Below, in pieces: positions 26,561-35,882 of a stretch of DNA of 64,000 bases. The position numbers and the translations under genes were made by a program. Where the stretch lies: the NCBI GenBank assembly GCA_007751255.1, contig CP036296.1:1984001-2048000 (forward strand), written 5' to 3'. Source of the DNA: Engelhardtia mirabilis. Its GTDB lineage: Bacteria; Planctomycetota; UBA1135; GCA-002686595. Below the pieces are notes generated by a model. That model did no database searches. It was not told where the DNA came from and worked only from the letters and a program-made list of their open reading frames with translations. Each line of letters opens with the position of its first letter. Within the stretch, counting starts at the first letter, position 1.

Positions 26561-29215
26561 TCAGTCTTGACCCGGGGTGTCACCGCCGGGGGGGTCACCA
26601 ACAGGGGCGGCGCCGCCATCGTCGCCATCGCCTCCAGCGCCGGCATCGGCCGCACCATCGGCTGCCTCACCACCGACCTGATCGTCCGCATCGTCCTTGA
26701 CGTCAGCCGGATCGACATAGCCCAGCAGCGCCAGCTCGGCCAACACCGCTTCGGACATCTGGTTCTCGCTCTGGTCGAGCTCGGCCAGGAGCTGCGACTC
26801 GACCGTCATGGTCTCGGAGTGGTCCAAGAGGGCGCGCAGGGTGGCGACCATGTCCGGCCGCGCCGAGGCCAGGTCGTGCTCCTCCAGCGGGTCGTCGGCC
26901 AGGTTGTAGAGCCGGTACACCGGACCCCGGTCCTTGAAGAACATCTTGGTCTGCCAGAAGACCTTGGGGTGCCGCTCGTCGAAGGCCTCGAAGCGCTGCT
27001 GGTCGTAGCGGGGCGGCTCGCTCAGGTCCGTGGTGCCGGCCAGCTCGGCCGCCAGCTCGGGGAAGGCCTCGGCCCAGGGCTCCCACATGTAGTCCCAGGT
27101 CAAGGCCGACGAGAGGTTGGGGATCATCCACGGCTCGACGAAGATGAGCTTCCAATCCCCGTGCAGCACGGCGCGCTGGTTCTTGAAGGTGGTCTGCACC
27201 ACCACCGGTCGCGGCTTCAGGCTCTCACCGCGCAACAGCGGCACCAGGGAGCGACCGTGGAAGGAGAAGGGCTCGGGATCCAGCCCGGCCAGCTCCGCCA
27301 GGGTCGGCATCAGGTCCACGAGCTGGACCCGGTCCTCGACGCGCACTCCGGCCTTCTGGGCGCCGGGCAGGTCGATCAGCAGAGGCACGTGGATCGACGG
27401 CTCGTAGACCGAGCCGTGGCGGAAGTACATCCCGCGCTGGGTCGTGACCTCGCCGTGGTCGGCGGAGAGCACGAACAGCACGTCGTCGCGGAGGCCGCGC
27501 TCGGCGAGGGCGTCGAGCAGCTGCGCGATGCGCGCGTCCATCTCGAGCACCTTCTCGTCGTAGGCGTCGAGGATCGCGCCCACCGGCGCCACGTCGGTGC
27601 GCTCGAAGCCGAGCTCCTGCGCGCCCAGGGCCACGTAGTCGGGCACCGACCCCCGCGCCGTCACGAAGGTCCCGGCCAGGGGCGCCAGGGGACCCTGCTC
27701 GGCGGACTTGAACGTGCCGCGCCAGGGGGCGGTGGTGATGTAGGGCCCGTGGACGTCGAGCACTTGCAGGAACAGGAACAGCGGGCGCTTCTGGTCCCAC
27801 CCGTCGATCCACTCCAGGGCCGTGCGATTGACCAACTGGATCCCGCCCTCGAAGTCCTTGAGCTCGCGCTCGGAGGGCGTGATGTCGAAGCGCTCGAAGC
27901 CCTGACCGACGCCGCGCAGGTTGGCGATGAAGGGGTTGTCGACGATCGCGCCGGTCTCGTAGCCGGCGGCGTTCATCAGCTCCGCCATCGTCAGGCGGTT
28001 CTGGGTCAGTTGGAACTCGCTGTAGATCGTCGCGTCCTCGCGCCGCTCCGCGGTGGTCACCCGATGGGAGTTCGGCAGCAGGGCGGTCAGCTGCGAGATG
28101 TAGCTCGGCAGGGTCCAGCCCGAGTTCGAGGTGGCGCGGTCGAAGACGAACGAGCTGCCCGCCAGGCGATCGAGGCCCGGGGTCGTCTCGCGGCCGTAGC
28201 CGTAGAGCGACATGTTCAGGGCGGCCAGGGTGTCGACACTGAGGAAGATCACCAGGGCGGGCGGCTTGCCGGTCGCGCGGTTCAGGTCCGCCCGCACCAG
28301 CGTCGCGGATCCGCGGTCGTCGTCCGGGTACCAGCGCAGCTCGAGTTCCGCCAGGGGCGGCGCGTCGCTGGGCAGCTCGAGCTCGGACGTGGTCAGCTTG
28401 CCGGGCGAGACCCCGACGGCTTCCTCGAGGGCCACGCGGCCGGCCAGGCCCGTGGTCGGGTTCAGCTCCACGAGTCGAATCAACAGCTCGCCTCCGACCT
28501 GCGCCTCGAGCGCCACGGTCAAGCTGCCGCCGGCCGTTCCCGCGACCTGCATGCGGACGGCGTCGGCCGCTCCGAGGCGCTCCGTTCCGGGGGTCGCCGA
28601 CCCGGGGGAGGGCTTCGGCTCGGCCGCCCCGGCGTCGTCAACGGCGTCCACGTGCACCGACGCCACGGCCAGGAGACGACTCTCCTGGTTGCCCTCGGGA
28701 TGGGCCTGCAGGACCAGGCGATTGCCACCCTCGGTCCAGTGCTTGGCCGGCACCTCGAAGCCGTACTCGCGCCATTCGCCGGACAGCTCGCCCAGCTCGA
28801 AGTGCTCGCCACCGAGCTCGGCCGAGAGGGTCGCCGGCTCGGCGCCCTCGAGCCCGGGCCCGCGCGCGGCCTCGAAGGTGATCCTGCGGTCCCGAGGCTG
28901 GCCGGCCGTCAATCGCAGGCGGCCGAGGCCGTGGACCGTGATCACGCAGTCGCGTCCCTGGTGGACCTCAGTCAGGTGTCGCCAGCCCCCCAGGCCACGC
29001 TCACCGAAGCCCTCGGCTTCGGGCTCGTAGGCGGCGACGTCCGCCACGCGCTCGAGCGACGCGCGGGCCAGCAGGGGCTCGACGAATTCGTCGGACTTGG
29101 AGAGCACGCCGGGTTGGCCGGGCGTCACCGGGCCGTTCGAGCCGCCACAGGAGGCGGGCAGGACGGCTGCGAGGGCCACCAAGAGCAGGCCTCGCGCCGG
29201 GTCGTTCAGTTGCAT
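26561..29215 (-). CDS. Large sulfatase-like lipoprotein with Thr at the nucleophile position, copy 2
   Basis: 884 residues from the ATG at 29215, the start that gives a lipoprotein signal (GLLLVALAAVLPASC). An N-terminal beta-rich region precedes the catalytic fold at VIFLSVDTLAALNMSLYG. The nucleophile segment is SGWTLPSYISQ with Thr368 where sulfatases have Cys or Ser and Tyr where they have Arg. VLSADHGE keeps the metal-binding Asp and His. The C-terminal tail is acidic and Gly-rich (DGDDGGAAPVGDPPGG). It is highly similar to the next gene upstream, so the two are tandem duplicates; copy 1 at 18154 is a more distant relative. Substrate unknown. Confidence 0.87.
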   Translation of the reverse strand: MQLNDPARGLLLVALAAVLPASCGGSNGPVTPGQPGVLSKSDEFVEPLLARASLERVADVAAYEPEAEGFGERGLGGWRHLTEVHQGRDCVITVHGLGRLRLTAGQPRDRRITFEAARGPGLEGAEPATLSAELGGEHFELGELSGEWREYGFEVPAKHWTEGGNRLVLQAHPEGNQESRLLAVASVHVDAVDDAGAAEPKPSPGSATPGTERLGAADAVRMQVAGTAGGSLTVALEAQVGGELLIRLVELNPTTGLAGRVALEEAVGVSPGKLTTSELELPSDAPPLAELELRWYPDDDRGSATLVRADLNRATGKPPALVIFLSVDTLAALNMSLYGYGRETTPGLDRLAGSSFVFDRATSNSGWTLPSYISQLTALLPNSHRVTTAERREDATIYSEFQLTQNRLTMAELMNAAGYETGAIVDNPFIANLRGVGQGFERFDITPSERELKDFEGGIQLVNRTALEWIDGWDQKRPLFLFLQVLDVHGPYITTAPWRGTFKSAEQGPLAPLAGTFVTARGSVPDYVALGAQELGFERTDVAPVGAILDAYDEKVLEMDARIAQLLDALAERGLRDDVLFVLSADHGEVTTQRGMYFRHGSVYEPSIHVPLLIDLPGAQKAGVRVEDRVQLVDLMPTLAELAGLDPEPFSFHGRSLVPLLRGESLKPRPVVVQTTFKNQRAVLHGDWKLIFVEPWMIPNLSSALTWDYMWEPWAEAFPELAAELAGTTDLSEPPRYDQQRFEAFDERHPKVFWQTKMFFKDRGPVYRLYNLADDPLEEHDLASARPDMVATLRALLDHSETMTVESQLLAELDQSENQMSEAVLAELALLGYVDPADVKDDADDQVGGEAADGAADAGAGGDGDDGGAAPVGDPPGGDTPGQD

Positions 29216-29382
29216 GGGGAGGATTCTACGGCCGGCAGTCGCCGGAGATCGGGCCCGGGCACCGCGCGGGACCTGGAGCGCTACAGGTGCGGCCCGGGAA
29301 GATAGCGGCACCCGCCTGCCCCGGGGTCTTCGCGGCCGGCCGGTGAGCTGGATTCGTCGCCGCGGGGACGGCAACTGAAGTC

Positions 29383-29398
29383 GGCGCACAAGTGCGCC
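29383..29398. terminator. Hairpin directly after the stop of the copy 3 sulfatase-like gene
   Basis: ggcgcac (29383-29389) and gtgcgcc (29392-29398) form a 7-bp inverted repeat that ends at the stop codon of the leftward gene beginning at 29399. The 2-nt spacer means the real loop must be larger. It is a weak terminator candidate. Confidence 0.3.
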
Positions 29399-32077
29399 TC
29401 AACCCTGGCCAGTGTCGGACGCGGCTGCCGGCTCTGTGGTCGAGGGCTCGCCACCGACCGGCGGGCTCGCCTCCGGCCCGTGCGGCCCGTCCGGACTCGG
29501 CGCGGGGTCGTCGTCGCCGTCGAGGTAGCCGAGGGCCTCGAGCTCCTTCAGCGCCTCGTCGGAGAGGTGCTCGATCAAGTCATCCGGGGCCACCGCCGCG
29601 CGGGCGCTGACGGTGAGCTGCTCACTGATGCCCAAAACATCGACCAGCGCATTCATGACCTCCGGGTGGGCGGCGGAGACGTCCGTGAGCTCGCCCGGAT
29701 CCTGGGCCAGGTTGTAGAGCGAGACACTCGGGCCGAGTCCGTGGAAGAAGTGCCGCGTCGCGCTCGCGACCTTCGGATGTCGCGCTTCGAAGGCGTCGAA
29801 GCGTTGGCGGTCGTAGATCGGCGGTTGGCTCAGGTCATCGCTTCCGACGAGTTCGCGGGCGAGCTCGGGGAAGCGCTTCGCCCAGGGCTCCCAGTACTGG
29901 GGATAGGTCAGGCTGGTGGCCAACTCGGGCATCAACCAGGGTTCGGACAGCACCAGCTTCCAGTCGCCGTGAATCACCGCGCGCTGGTTGCGGAAGGTGG
30001 TCTGGATCACGATCGGCCGTGCTTCGAGGGCCTCCCCGCGCAGCAGCGGCACCAAGGAACGGCCGTGCTGGGCGAAGGGCTCCGGGTCCAGGCCGATGAA
30101 CTCGGCCAGGGTCCCCATCAGGTCCACCAGTTGAACGCGGTCCTCGATGCGCCGACCTTCGAGTTGGCCGGGCGGGTCGATCAGCAGCGGCACGTGCGTT
30201 GACGGTTCGAAGACTGGCCCGTGGAAGAAGAGCATGTCCCGTTGGGTGGTCATCTCTCCGTGATCCGCGGACAGCACGAAGAGCAGCTCGTCGCGCAGGC
30301 CCCGCGCTTCCAACTCGGCCAAGAAGGCCTCGATGCGGGCATCGATCTCCAGCACCTTCTCGTCGTAGGAGGCCAGCAATTGGTCGATCGGCGCCATGTC
30401 CTCGGCTCCGTCGAAGCCCATCTCCCGAGCGCCGCGGGCGATGTACTCGGGGACCGAGCCGCGGGCGCTGCTCTGGGGGCCGCTGATCGGAGCGAGGGGG
30501 CCGGGCTCCGCGGGGCGGAACGTGTCGCGCCAGGGCGCGCTGGTCAGGTACGGCCCGTGGACGTCGAGCACCTGCAGGAACAGGAACAGCGGGCGCTCGC
30601 CGTCCCACTCGTCGATCCACTCCAGAGCCGTGCGGCTGATCTGGACCATGCCGCCTTCCAGGTCGTAGTGACCCTTGTCCGAGGGGGACACGTCCAGGCG
30701 GTCGAAGCCCTGGTCGAGTCCACGCAGGTAGGCCAGGAACGGATTGTCGACGATCGCGGCCGTGCGGTACCCGGCCGAGTTCATCAACTCGCCGAGCGTG
30801 AAGCGACCCGAGCTCAGTTGGTACTCGCTCCAGATGGTGCGATCGATGCGCTCGTCGGGATCGACCAGGCGATTGGAGTTGGGCAGCAGCGCCGAGAGCT
30901 GCGACACGTAACTTGGCAGGGTCCAGCCCGAGTTCGAGGAGCAGCGGTCGAAGACGTACGAGGAAACGGCCAGCTGCTCGAGGAAGGGCGTCGTGGGGCG
31001 CTCGTAGCCGTAGAGGGACATGTTCTGGGCCGAGAGGGTGTCGACGCTCAGGAACACGACCAGGCGCGGGGGTGCGGGCGTGGTGCGGGCCAGGTCGGCG
31101 CGGATCAATCGCGCCGCGGAGCGCTCGTCGGACGGGTACCAGCGCAGCTCGAGCTCGGCCAGGGGCGGCGCCGCTGCGGGCAGGCCGATCACGATCGGCC
31201 GCGGCGCTCCGGCGTCGATGGCGAGGAACTCCTCCAAGACCGTGTCACCCAACAGGCCGGTCACGGTGCTGCGCGGTGTCAGCCGCACCGCCAGCTCGCC
31301 ATCGCCGGGCGATTCGACCGCCAGCGTGAGCTGCGCCCCGTCGATCCCCGTCAGCGGCAGGCGCACGGCCTCGGAGGGGCTGAAGAGTCCGATGTGCTCG
31401 GGGTCGGTCGACCCGTCCGAGGCCACTGGCTCGACGGTGTCAACGTCGAAGGAGTCAGCCGAGTCGACCGCGCCCGCCGTGCCGCTCGGCAGCACGCGCA
31501 CCCGTGCCACCGCCAGGAGTTCCTGGGGCTCGAACTCGTCGCCGGTGGCGTCGAGGGTCAGTTGGTTGTCGCCCTCGCGCCAAAGGGCGGCCGGCGCCTC
31601 GAAGGCGTACTCGCGCCACTCTTCAGTGAGCTGGCCCAGCTCGATGGTCATGCCGCCCAGGGTCGCCGACAGCGGCCCGGGAACCTGATCCTTGCCGCCG
31701 CGCTTCAGCTTGCCGATGCGCGCCACGATCTCCACCCGGCGGTCGCGGGCATCGGCCGCCGAGAGGCGCAGCCGTCCCAAGCCCTGGTTCGTCGCCACCG
31801 CCGATCGTTCGCCGATCTCGTCGGTGATGTGGCGCCAGCCGCCGAGGTCGCGGTCGCCGAAGCCGCCGTCGTCGCTGGGTAGGTAGTCGACCACATCGCG
31901 TACGCGCTCGAAGCGGGTGCGCGCGAGCAGCGACTCCACGTTGGACTGCTCGGGCTCAGCGGCCGCCTCACCTGCGGCGCCGGACGAGGGCCGCGGCGGA
32001 TCCGAGGCGCCGCAGCTGCCCAGACCCCAGGCGGTCAAGAGCACAAGGCATCGGGCGGCGACTTGGCGGACACTCAT
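29399..32077 (-). CDS. Large sulfatase-like lipoprotein with Thr at the nucleophile position, copy 3
   Basis: 892 residues; the lipoprotein signal ends WGLGSC. It has the same plan as copy 2: N-terminal beta-rich region containing LGGWRHITDEIGERSAV and LGQLTEEWREYAFEAP, then VVFLSVDTLSAQNMSLYG. The nucleophile site is SGWTLPSYVSQ (Thr386), and VLSADHGEMTTQRDM holds the metal-binding Asp/His. The C-terminal tail is rich in Pro, Asp and Gly. The 183-bp gap to copy 2 contains a hairpin, so they may be separate transcripts. A phosphoester or phosphoethanolamine-type activity fits the Thr nucleophile better than sulfatase, which is inference from the superfamily. Confidence 0.88.
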   Translation of the reverse strand: MSVRQVAARCLVLLTAWGLGSCGASDPPRPSSGAAGEAAAEPEQSNVESLLARTRFERVRDVVDYLPSDDGGFGDRDLGGWRHITDEIGERSAVATNQGLGRLRLSAADARDRRVEIVARIGKLKRGGKDQVPGPLSATLGGMTIELGQLTEEWREYAFEAPAALWREGDNQLTLDATGDEFEPQELLAVARVRVLPSGTAGAVDSADSFDVDTVEPVASDGSTDPEHIGLFSPSEAVRLPLTGIDGAQLTLAVESPGDGELAVRLTPRSTVTGLLGDTVLEEFLAIDAGAPRPIVIGLPAAAPPLAELELRWYPSDERSAARLIRADLARTTPAPPRLVVFLSVDTLSAQNMSLYGYERPTTPFLEQLAVSSYVFDRCSSNSGWTLPSYVSQLSALLPNSNRLVDPDERIDRTIWSEYQLSSGRFTLGELMNSAGYRTAAIVDNPFLAYLRGLDQGFDRLDVSPSDKGHYDLEGGMVQISRTALEWIDEWDGERPLFLFLQVLDVHGPYLTSAPWRDTFRPAEPGPLAPISGPQSSARGSVPEYIARGAREMGFDGAEDMAPIDQLLASYDEKVLEIDARIEAFLAELEARGLRDELLFVLSADHGEMTTQRDMLFFHGPVFEPSTHVPLLIDPPGQLEGRRIEDRVQLVDLMGTLAEFIGLDPEPFAQHGRSLVPLLRGEALEARPIVIQTTFRNQRAVIHGDWKLVLSEPWLMPELATSLTYPQYWEPWAKRFPELARELVGSDDLSQPPIYDRQRFDAFEARHPKVASATRHFFHGLGPSVSLYNLAQDPGELTDVSAAHPEVMNALVDVLGISEQLTVSARAAVAPDDLIEHLSDEALKELEALGYLDGDDDPAPSPDGPHGPEASPPVGGEPSTTEPAAASDTGQG

Positions 32078-32272
32078 TCGGACATCCTAGCCCCCGATCA
32101 GCGCCTGCATCCGAGGCCAGTGGTCCAACCCTTCGGCCGGCGCCGCCCCGCGGACCGATACTCCGTGCGGGACCGCCAGGGGGCGGGCCGCGCCAGTCGT
32201 CACCGGGCGGCGGGCGGCGAGCGACGGCCGGCGGACGACGGCCGCGGAGCCGCCGCCCGACCCTGCCGGCTC

Positions 32273-33496
32273 TCAGACCTCGAACAGGCCGGGTTCGATC
32301 GTCAGCTGGTCGCCCGAGTCGATGGCGCGCTTGGCCACGATCGCCACCGCCGCCGCGCGCAGGCCTTCCTCGGCCGAGCACTGGACCTCGGCGCCCTCGG
32401 TGACGCTCTTGAGGAAGCTCTCCAAGCCGTAGTAGATCGGCGGGTAGGGCAGGCCGACCCCGTCCTTGAGCTTGTCCTGGGCGGCGAGCTTGGTGGCGTC
32501 CGCGATCAGGGTGATGCCCTCGTCGTTGTGGAACTGCTGGCGGTTGGCGTAGACCTCCCAGCCCTGGGTGGCCGCGTCGGCCTCTTTGAACAGCCAGCCC
32601 CAGCTCCACGCGAGCTTCATGGTGCCCATCGAGCCCTCGATCAGCTCGTAGGTGCTCTCGAACGAGTTGGCGATCGAGGCCGAGTACTGCAGGGTCAGGC
32701 CGCTCTCGAAGCCGAAGGTCGCCGCCACCGTGTCGTGCACCTCGCGACCGTCGTCGTGCAGCATGATCGCGCCGCGGCCGGAGACGGAGGTGGGGTAGGC
32801 CTCCAGGAACCAGTGGTAGACGTCGAGCTGTTGGGTGCCGAGCTCGCCGATCAGGCCCAGGCTGACGCTCGGGTCCAGTCGCCAGTTCAGCGCCGGGTCG
32901 GAGCCGACCCGCCAGGACGTCTTGTCGTGGCTCTGGGCGCGCAGGGCCACCGCATTGCGGATCGAGCCCGTCTTCCAGAACTTGTGGGCCAGCTTGTAGA
33001 TCGGGTTGACCCGGCCGAGCATCCCGGTCTGGAACACCTTCCCACTGGCGCGCGCCGCACGGACGATGGCCTTGGCGTCGTCGATCGTCGAGGCCAGGGG
33101 CGACTCGCAGTAGACGTGCTTGCCGGCGGCGAGGGCCGCTTCGGCCACCTCGCGGTGGGTGTGGGTCGGCGTCGCCACCAGGATCGCGTCGACCCCCGGC
33201 TCGCCCGCCAGCAGCTCCTTGACCGTGGCGTAGCCCTTGGCGTCGCGCACCCGGCGCTGACCGCTCGACAGGCGCGACTCGACCGTGTCGCAGACCGCGA
33301 CGACGGTCACGTTCTCCATCTTCGCCAGCTCGGCCAGCATCTCCCGCCCCTGCCGCCCGCAGCCGACCAGGGCCACCGAAACGGGGGCGTTCGCGCGGAA
33401 CAGAGCCGCCGCCAAATCGAGCTCGGAGGCCAGGGCCAGGGCGGTCGCGCCACCGAGGCTGGTGCGCAGGAAGGAGCGGCGATCGGTCGGAGTCAT
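32273..33496 (-). CDS. Gfo/Idh/MocA-family oxidoreductase with ESP instead of EKP
   Basis: 407 residues. A Tat signal is present (DRRSFLRTS then a hydrophobic run). The Rossmann nucleotide site is VALVGCGRQGREM. The family motif EKP is here ESP (131-133, in YCESPLAST), so the usual catalytic or cofactor-contacting Lys is replaced by Ser. The second domain follows with GELGTQQLDVYHWFL. Exported planctomycete members usually act on sugars or sugar acids with a bound NAD(P). Loss of the Lys implies altered chemistry or a binding role. It is third in the gene group with ApbE-like and another Gfo/Idh/MocA gene. Confidence 0.87.
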   Translation of the reverse strand: MTPTDRRSFLRTSLGGATALALASELDLAAALFRANAPVSVALVGCGRQGREMLAELAKMENVTVVAVCDTVESRLSSGQRRVRDAKGYATVKELLAGEPGVDAILVATPTHTHREVAEAALAAGKHVYCESPLASTIDDAKAIVRAARASGKVFQTGMLGRVNPIYKLAHKFWKTGSIRNAVALRAQSHDKTSWRVGSDPALNWRLDPSVSLGLIGELGTQQLDVYHWFLEAYPTSVSGRGAIMLHDDGREVHDTVAATFGFESGLTLQYSASIANSFESTYELIEGSMGTMKLAWSWGWLFKEADAATQGWEVYANRQQFHNDEGITLIADATKLAAQDKLKDGVGLPYPPIYYGLESFLKSVTEGAEVQCSAEEGLRAAAVAIVAKRAIDSGDQLTIEPGLFEV

Positions 33497-33592
33497 GGTC
33501 GTTCGTGGGCCGGGTGTGGGCCTTGGGAGGGACGGCGAAGGCGACAGGCTAACCGCAGTCGCGCCGGCCTCGGCGCTCCGCGCGCGGCGGAA

Positions 33593-34384
33593 TCAGGTCG
33601 CCGATTCGGACGGCTCGCCCCGATCCAGGGCGAAGAGTTCGATACCCATGCTGCGCGCGGCCTGCTCGGCGCCCGGATCCACCACCAGCGCCGTGGACCA
33701 GGCGTCCGCGGCCGTGGCGTTGGGGGCTCGCACTGCGATGGGCCCGAGGTCGGCGGCCGGCCGCCCGCGCCGCGGATCGCGCAGGTGCCCTTCCGCCGCG
33801 TCCGCCCGCCGGCCGTGTTGGGCCGAGACCGAGAGGGCGCGGCCGTCGAGCCGGATCGTGCGCGCGCCGCCGCCGGCCAACACCCGCACACCCCAACCCT
33901 CCTCGCCGGGGGGCGAGCCCAGCGCCAGCACCGTGGACGTGCCCCCGTGCAGCAGGGCGCGCTCGATGCCCTCCTCCCGCAGGACCGCGATCGCGCGGTC
34001 GATGGCGAAGCCCTTCCCGATCGCTCCGAGGTCGAGTTCGACCCCGGGCCGCTCGAGTCGCACGCTGCGCTCCGCGCGATCGACGCTCAGCCCACCGCCG
34101 GAGCGGTGGGCCACGTCGAACGCGCCGCCGCTCGCGATGCGCACGTCGTCGCAGACGTCGAACAGCTCGAACGTCTCGTCGTCCAGCTCGATCGCGCGGG
34201 CGTGGCCGTGGCGCTCCAGGTGGGCCACCAAGCTGTCGCGGCGGTAGCGGGTGAGGCGACCCTCCCAGAGGGTCACCTCGTCCAACGCCGCCTCGCCCAC
34301 GGCCCGCAGGAACCGCTCGTCGTCGCCGTCGAGGACGAGTTCGAAGCGGGTGGCCATGGCCGCCCGAGCGAGGGTCAGGATCAT
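33593..34384 (-). CDS. ApbE-like FAD:protein FMN transferase, no signal peptide
   Basis: 263 residues from the ATG at 34384, 26 bp after the stop of the upstream oxidoreductase. ApbE landmarks: LWEGRLTRYRRDSLVAHL, LDLGAIGKGFAIDRA (flavin-binding GKG segment), LLHGGTSTVLALG, RDPRRGRPAADLGPIAV and ADAWSTALVV, whose Asp and Ser/Thr are the Mg and substrate site in ApbE. It is shorter than typical ApbE (about 300) and lacks an export signal. ApbE transfers FMN from FAD to a Ser or Thr of target proteins. No FMN-binding domain gene is adjacent, so the target is unclear. Confidence 0.82.
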   Translation of the reverse strand: MILTLARAAMATRFELVLDGDDERFLRAVGEAALDEVTLWEGRLTRYRRDSLVAHLERHGHARAIELDDETFELFDVCDDVRIASGGAFDVAHRSGGGLSVDRAERSVRLERPGVELDLGAIGKGFAIDRAIAVLREEGIERALLHGGTSTVLALGSPPGEEGWGVRVLAGGGARTIRLDGRALSVSAQHGRRADAAEGHLRDPRRGRPAADLGPIAVRAPNATAADAWSTALVVDPGAEQAARSMGIELFALDRGEPSESAT

Positions 34385-34410
34385 CGACTCACCCTCGCGG
34401 GCGCCTGGGG

Positions 34411-35721
34411 TCAGATCGCGGTGACGACCGCTTCGGCGGGGTCGTAGGCGAAGGCCTTGCGCTCCCACAAAGAGCGCGTGCCGAGCTCGACCACGACCAT
34501 GTGCTTGAGCGCGAAGGCCGTCGTCGAGCGGTTCTCCTCGCGCGAGCGCACCGAGCCGAGCCAGTCGCGGCGCAGGGCGTCGTGGGTGTTGCCGCCCTCG
34601 GTCGCGATCGTGCGCGGGTCGACGTCGTCCACGTAGGGCGCCTGGGGCACCAGCTCCACGTTGCGACCGCCGAGCAGCAGGTCGCCGCGGTGGCCGCGGA
34701 TCATGACCTCGAGGCCACGGTCGTTGATCGTCGACCCGGCCACGACCATCGTGTGGTCGCCCTCGAATTCCACGGTCAGGAAGACCTGGTCGTGGTTCTC
34801 CATGTCCTTGTCGATGTAGTGCCCGCCCGAGCCGGTGACGCGGATCGGGAAGCCGAGGTCGAGGGAGTAGATCAGCGGGGTCATCTGGTGCACCAACAGG
34901 TCGCCCAGGATGCCGGTGGAGAAGTCGCGGTAGCGGCGCCAGCGGTGGTAGATCTTGGTGTCGAACTCGTGCTCGCCGAGGGGCCCGCACCAGGCCTTCC
35001 AGTCGAGCATTTCGCCCGGCTGCACCTGGGGGTCGATGCCGTAGTAGTTCCACTCGCCCGAGGGCGTGTTGCGGCAGTAGCTGGTCTGGCTCAGGGTCGG
35101 CTTGCCGATCGCGCCCTCCTTGATCAGCTTGCGCGCCTCGACGTACTTGGGGTCCATCATGTACTGGGTCCCGACCTGCACGACCTGGTCGTTGGCCTGG
35201 ACCACGCGGTCCAGCCACAGGGCGTCGTCGAGGCGCAGGCACATGGGCTTCTCGACGTAGACGTCCTTGCCGGCCATCACGCAGTCCACGGCGTGCTGCG
35301 CGTGCCAGTGCTCCGGCGAGGCGATCAGCACCGCGTGGATGTCGTCGCGCCCGATGATCTCGCGGTAGTCGCGGTGGGCGGTCACCTCGACCCCCTCCTG
35401 GCGGCTGCTGCACTTGGCGTGGGCGCCGTCGAGGCGCGGCTTGCAGACGTCGGCCAGGGCCACGATGTCGACCAGCTCCTCACCCCGCTCGCGGAAGCCC
35501 AGGAAGGCGTCCAGGTGCGCCCCGCCCATGCCGCCGGTGCCGATCACCGCCATGCGGATCGGCTGGTCCTGGGGGACCTGAGTGAAGCTCTTCCCCTTGG
35601 CAACCGGCCGCTTGGCTCCCTGCAGAACGGTTGACTTGGCGGTGCCCGCCAGGCCGACGAGGCCGGCCGCGGCGGCCGTGGTGGAGAGGAAGTCGCGACG
35701 CGTGGGCTTGCGATGGGTCAT
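34411..35721 (-). CDS. Gfo/Idh/MocA-family oxidoreductase, Tat-exported
   Basis: 436 residues. The Tat motif is TRRDFLSTTAAAAGLVG. The nucleotide site is MAVIGTGGMGGAH (58-70) and the catalytic EKP is intact at 157-159 (VYVEKPMC). SPEHWHAQHA and GDLLVHQMTPLIYSLDLG are typical of exported planctomycete members. It is the first gene of the leftward group that includes the ApbE-like protein and the ESP variant. The substrate is probably a sugar derivative, but nothing here identifies it. Confidence 0.9.
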   Translation of the reverse strand: MTHRKPTRRDFLSTTAAAAGLVGLAGTAKSTVLQGAKRPVAKGKSFTQVPQDQPIRMAVIGTGGMGGAHLDAFLGFRERGEELVDIVALADVCKPRLDGAHAKCSSRQEGVEVTAHRDYREIIGRDDIHAVLIASPEHWHAQHAVDCVMAGKDVYVEKPMCLRLDDALWLDRVVQANDQVVQVGTQYMMDPKYVEARKLIKEGAIGKPTLSQTSYCRNTPSGEWNYYGIDPQVQPGEMLDWKAWCGPLGEHEFDTKIYHRWRRYRDFSTGILGDLLVHQMTPLIYSLDLGFPIRVTGSGGHYIDKDMENHDQVFLTVEFEGDHTMVVAGSTINDRGLEVMIRGHRGDLLLGGRNVELVPQAPYVDDVDPRTIATEGGNTHDALRRDWLGSVRSREENRSTTAFALKHMVVVELGTRSLWERKAFAYDPAEAVVTAI

Positions 35722-35882
35722 CGGGCGCTGTGGGGGTAGGGACTTCGGAACGGGACGGCAGTTCCGCGAGAGAGGGCCCGAGGCTGGGGGGCCCCGAGAG
35801 CGGCGCAGATCCTAGCACCCGTCGGCGCAGAGGGCCGGATCCGGCGCGTGCGTCTGGCCGGGTGCGAACCTATCCTCGGGCT

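Noticed and set aside
25862..29305. 1,147-codon open frame on the + strand
   Set aside because: It is antisense to the haem c membrane gene and the copy 2 sulfatase-like gene, both of which have clear motifs. Its translation is Gly/Gln/Arg/His-rich without domains, as expected for the complement of GC-rich codons.
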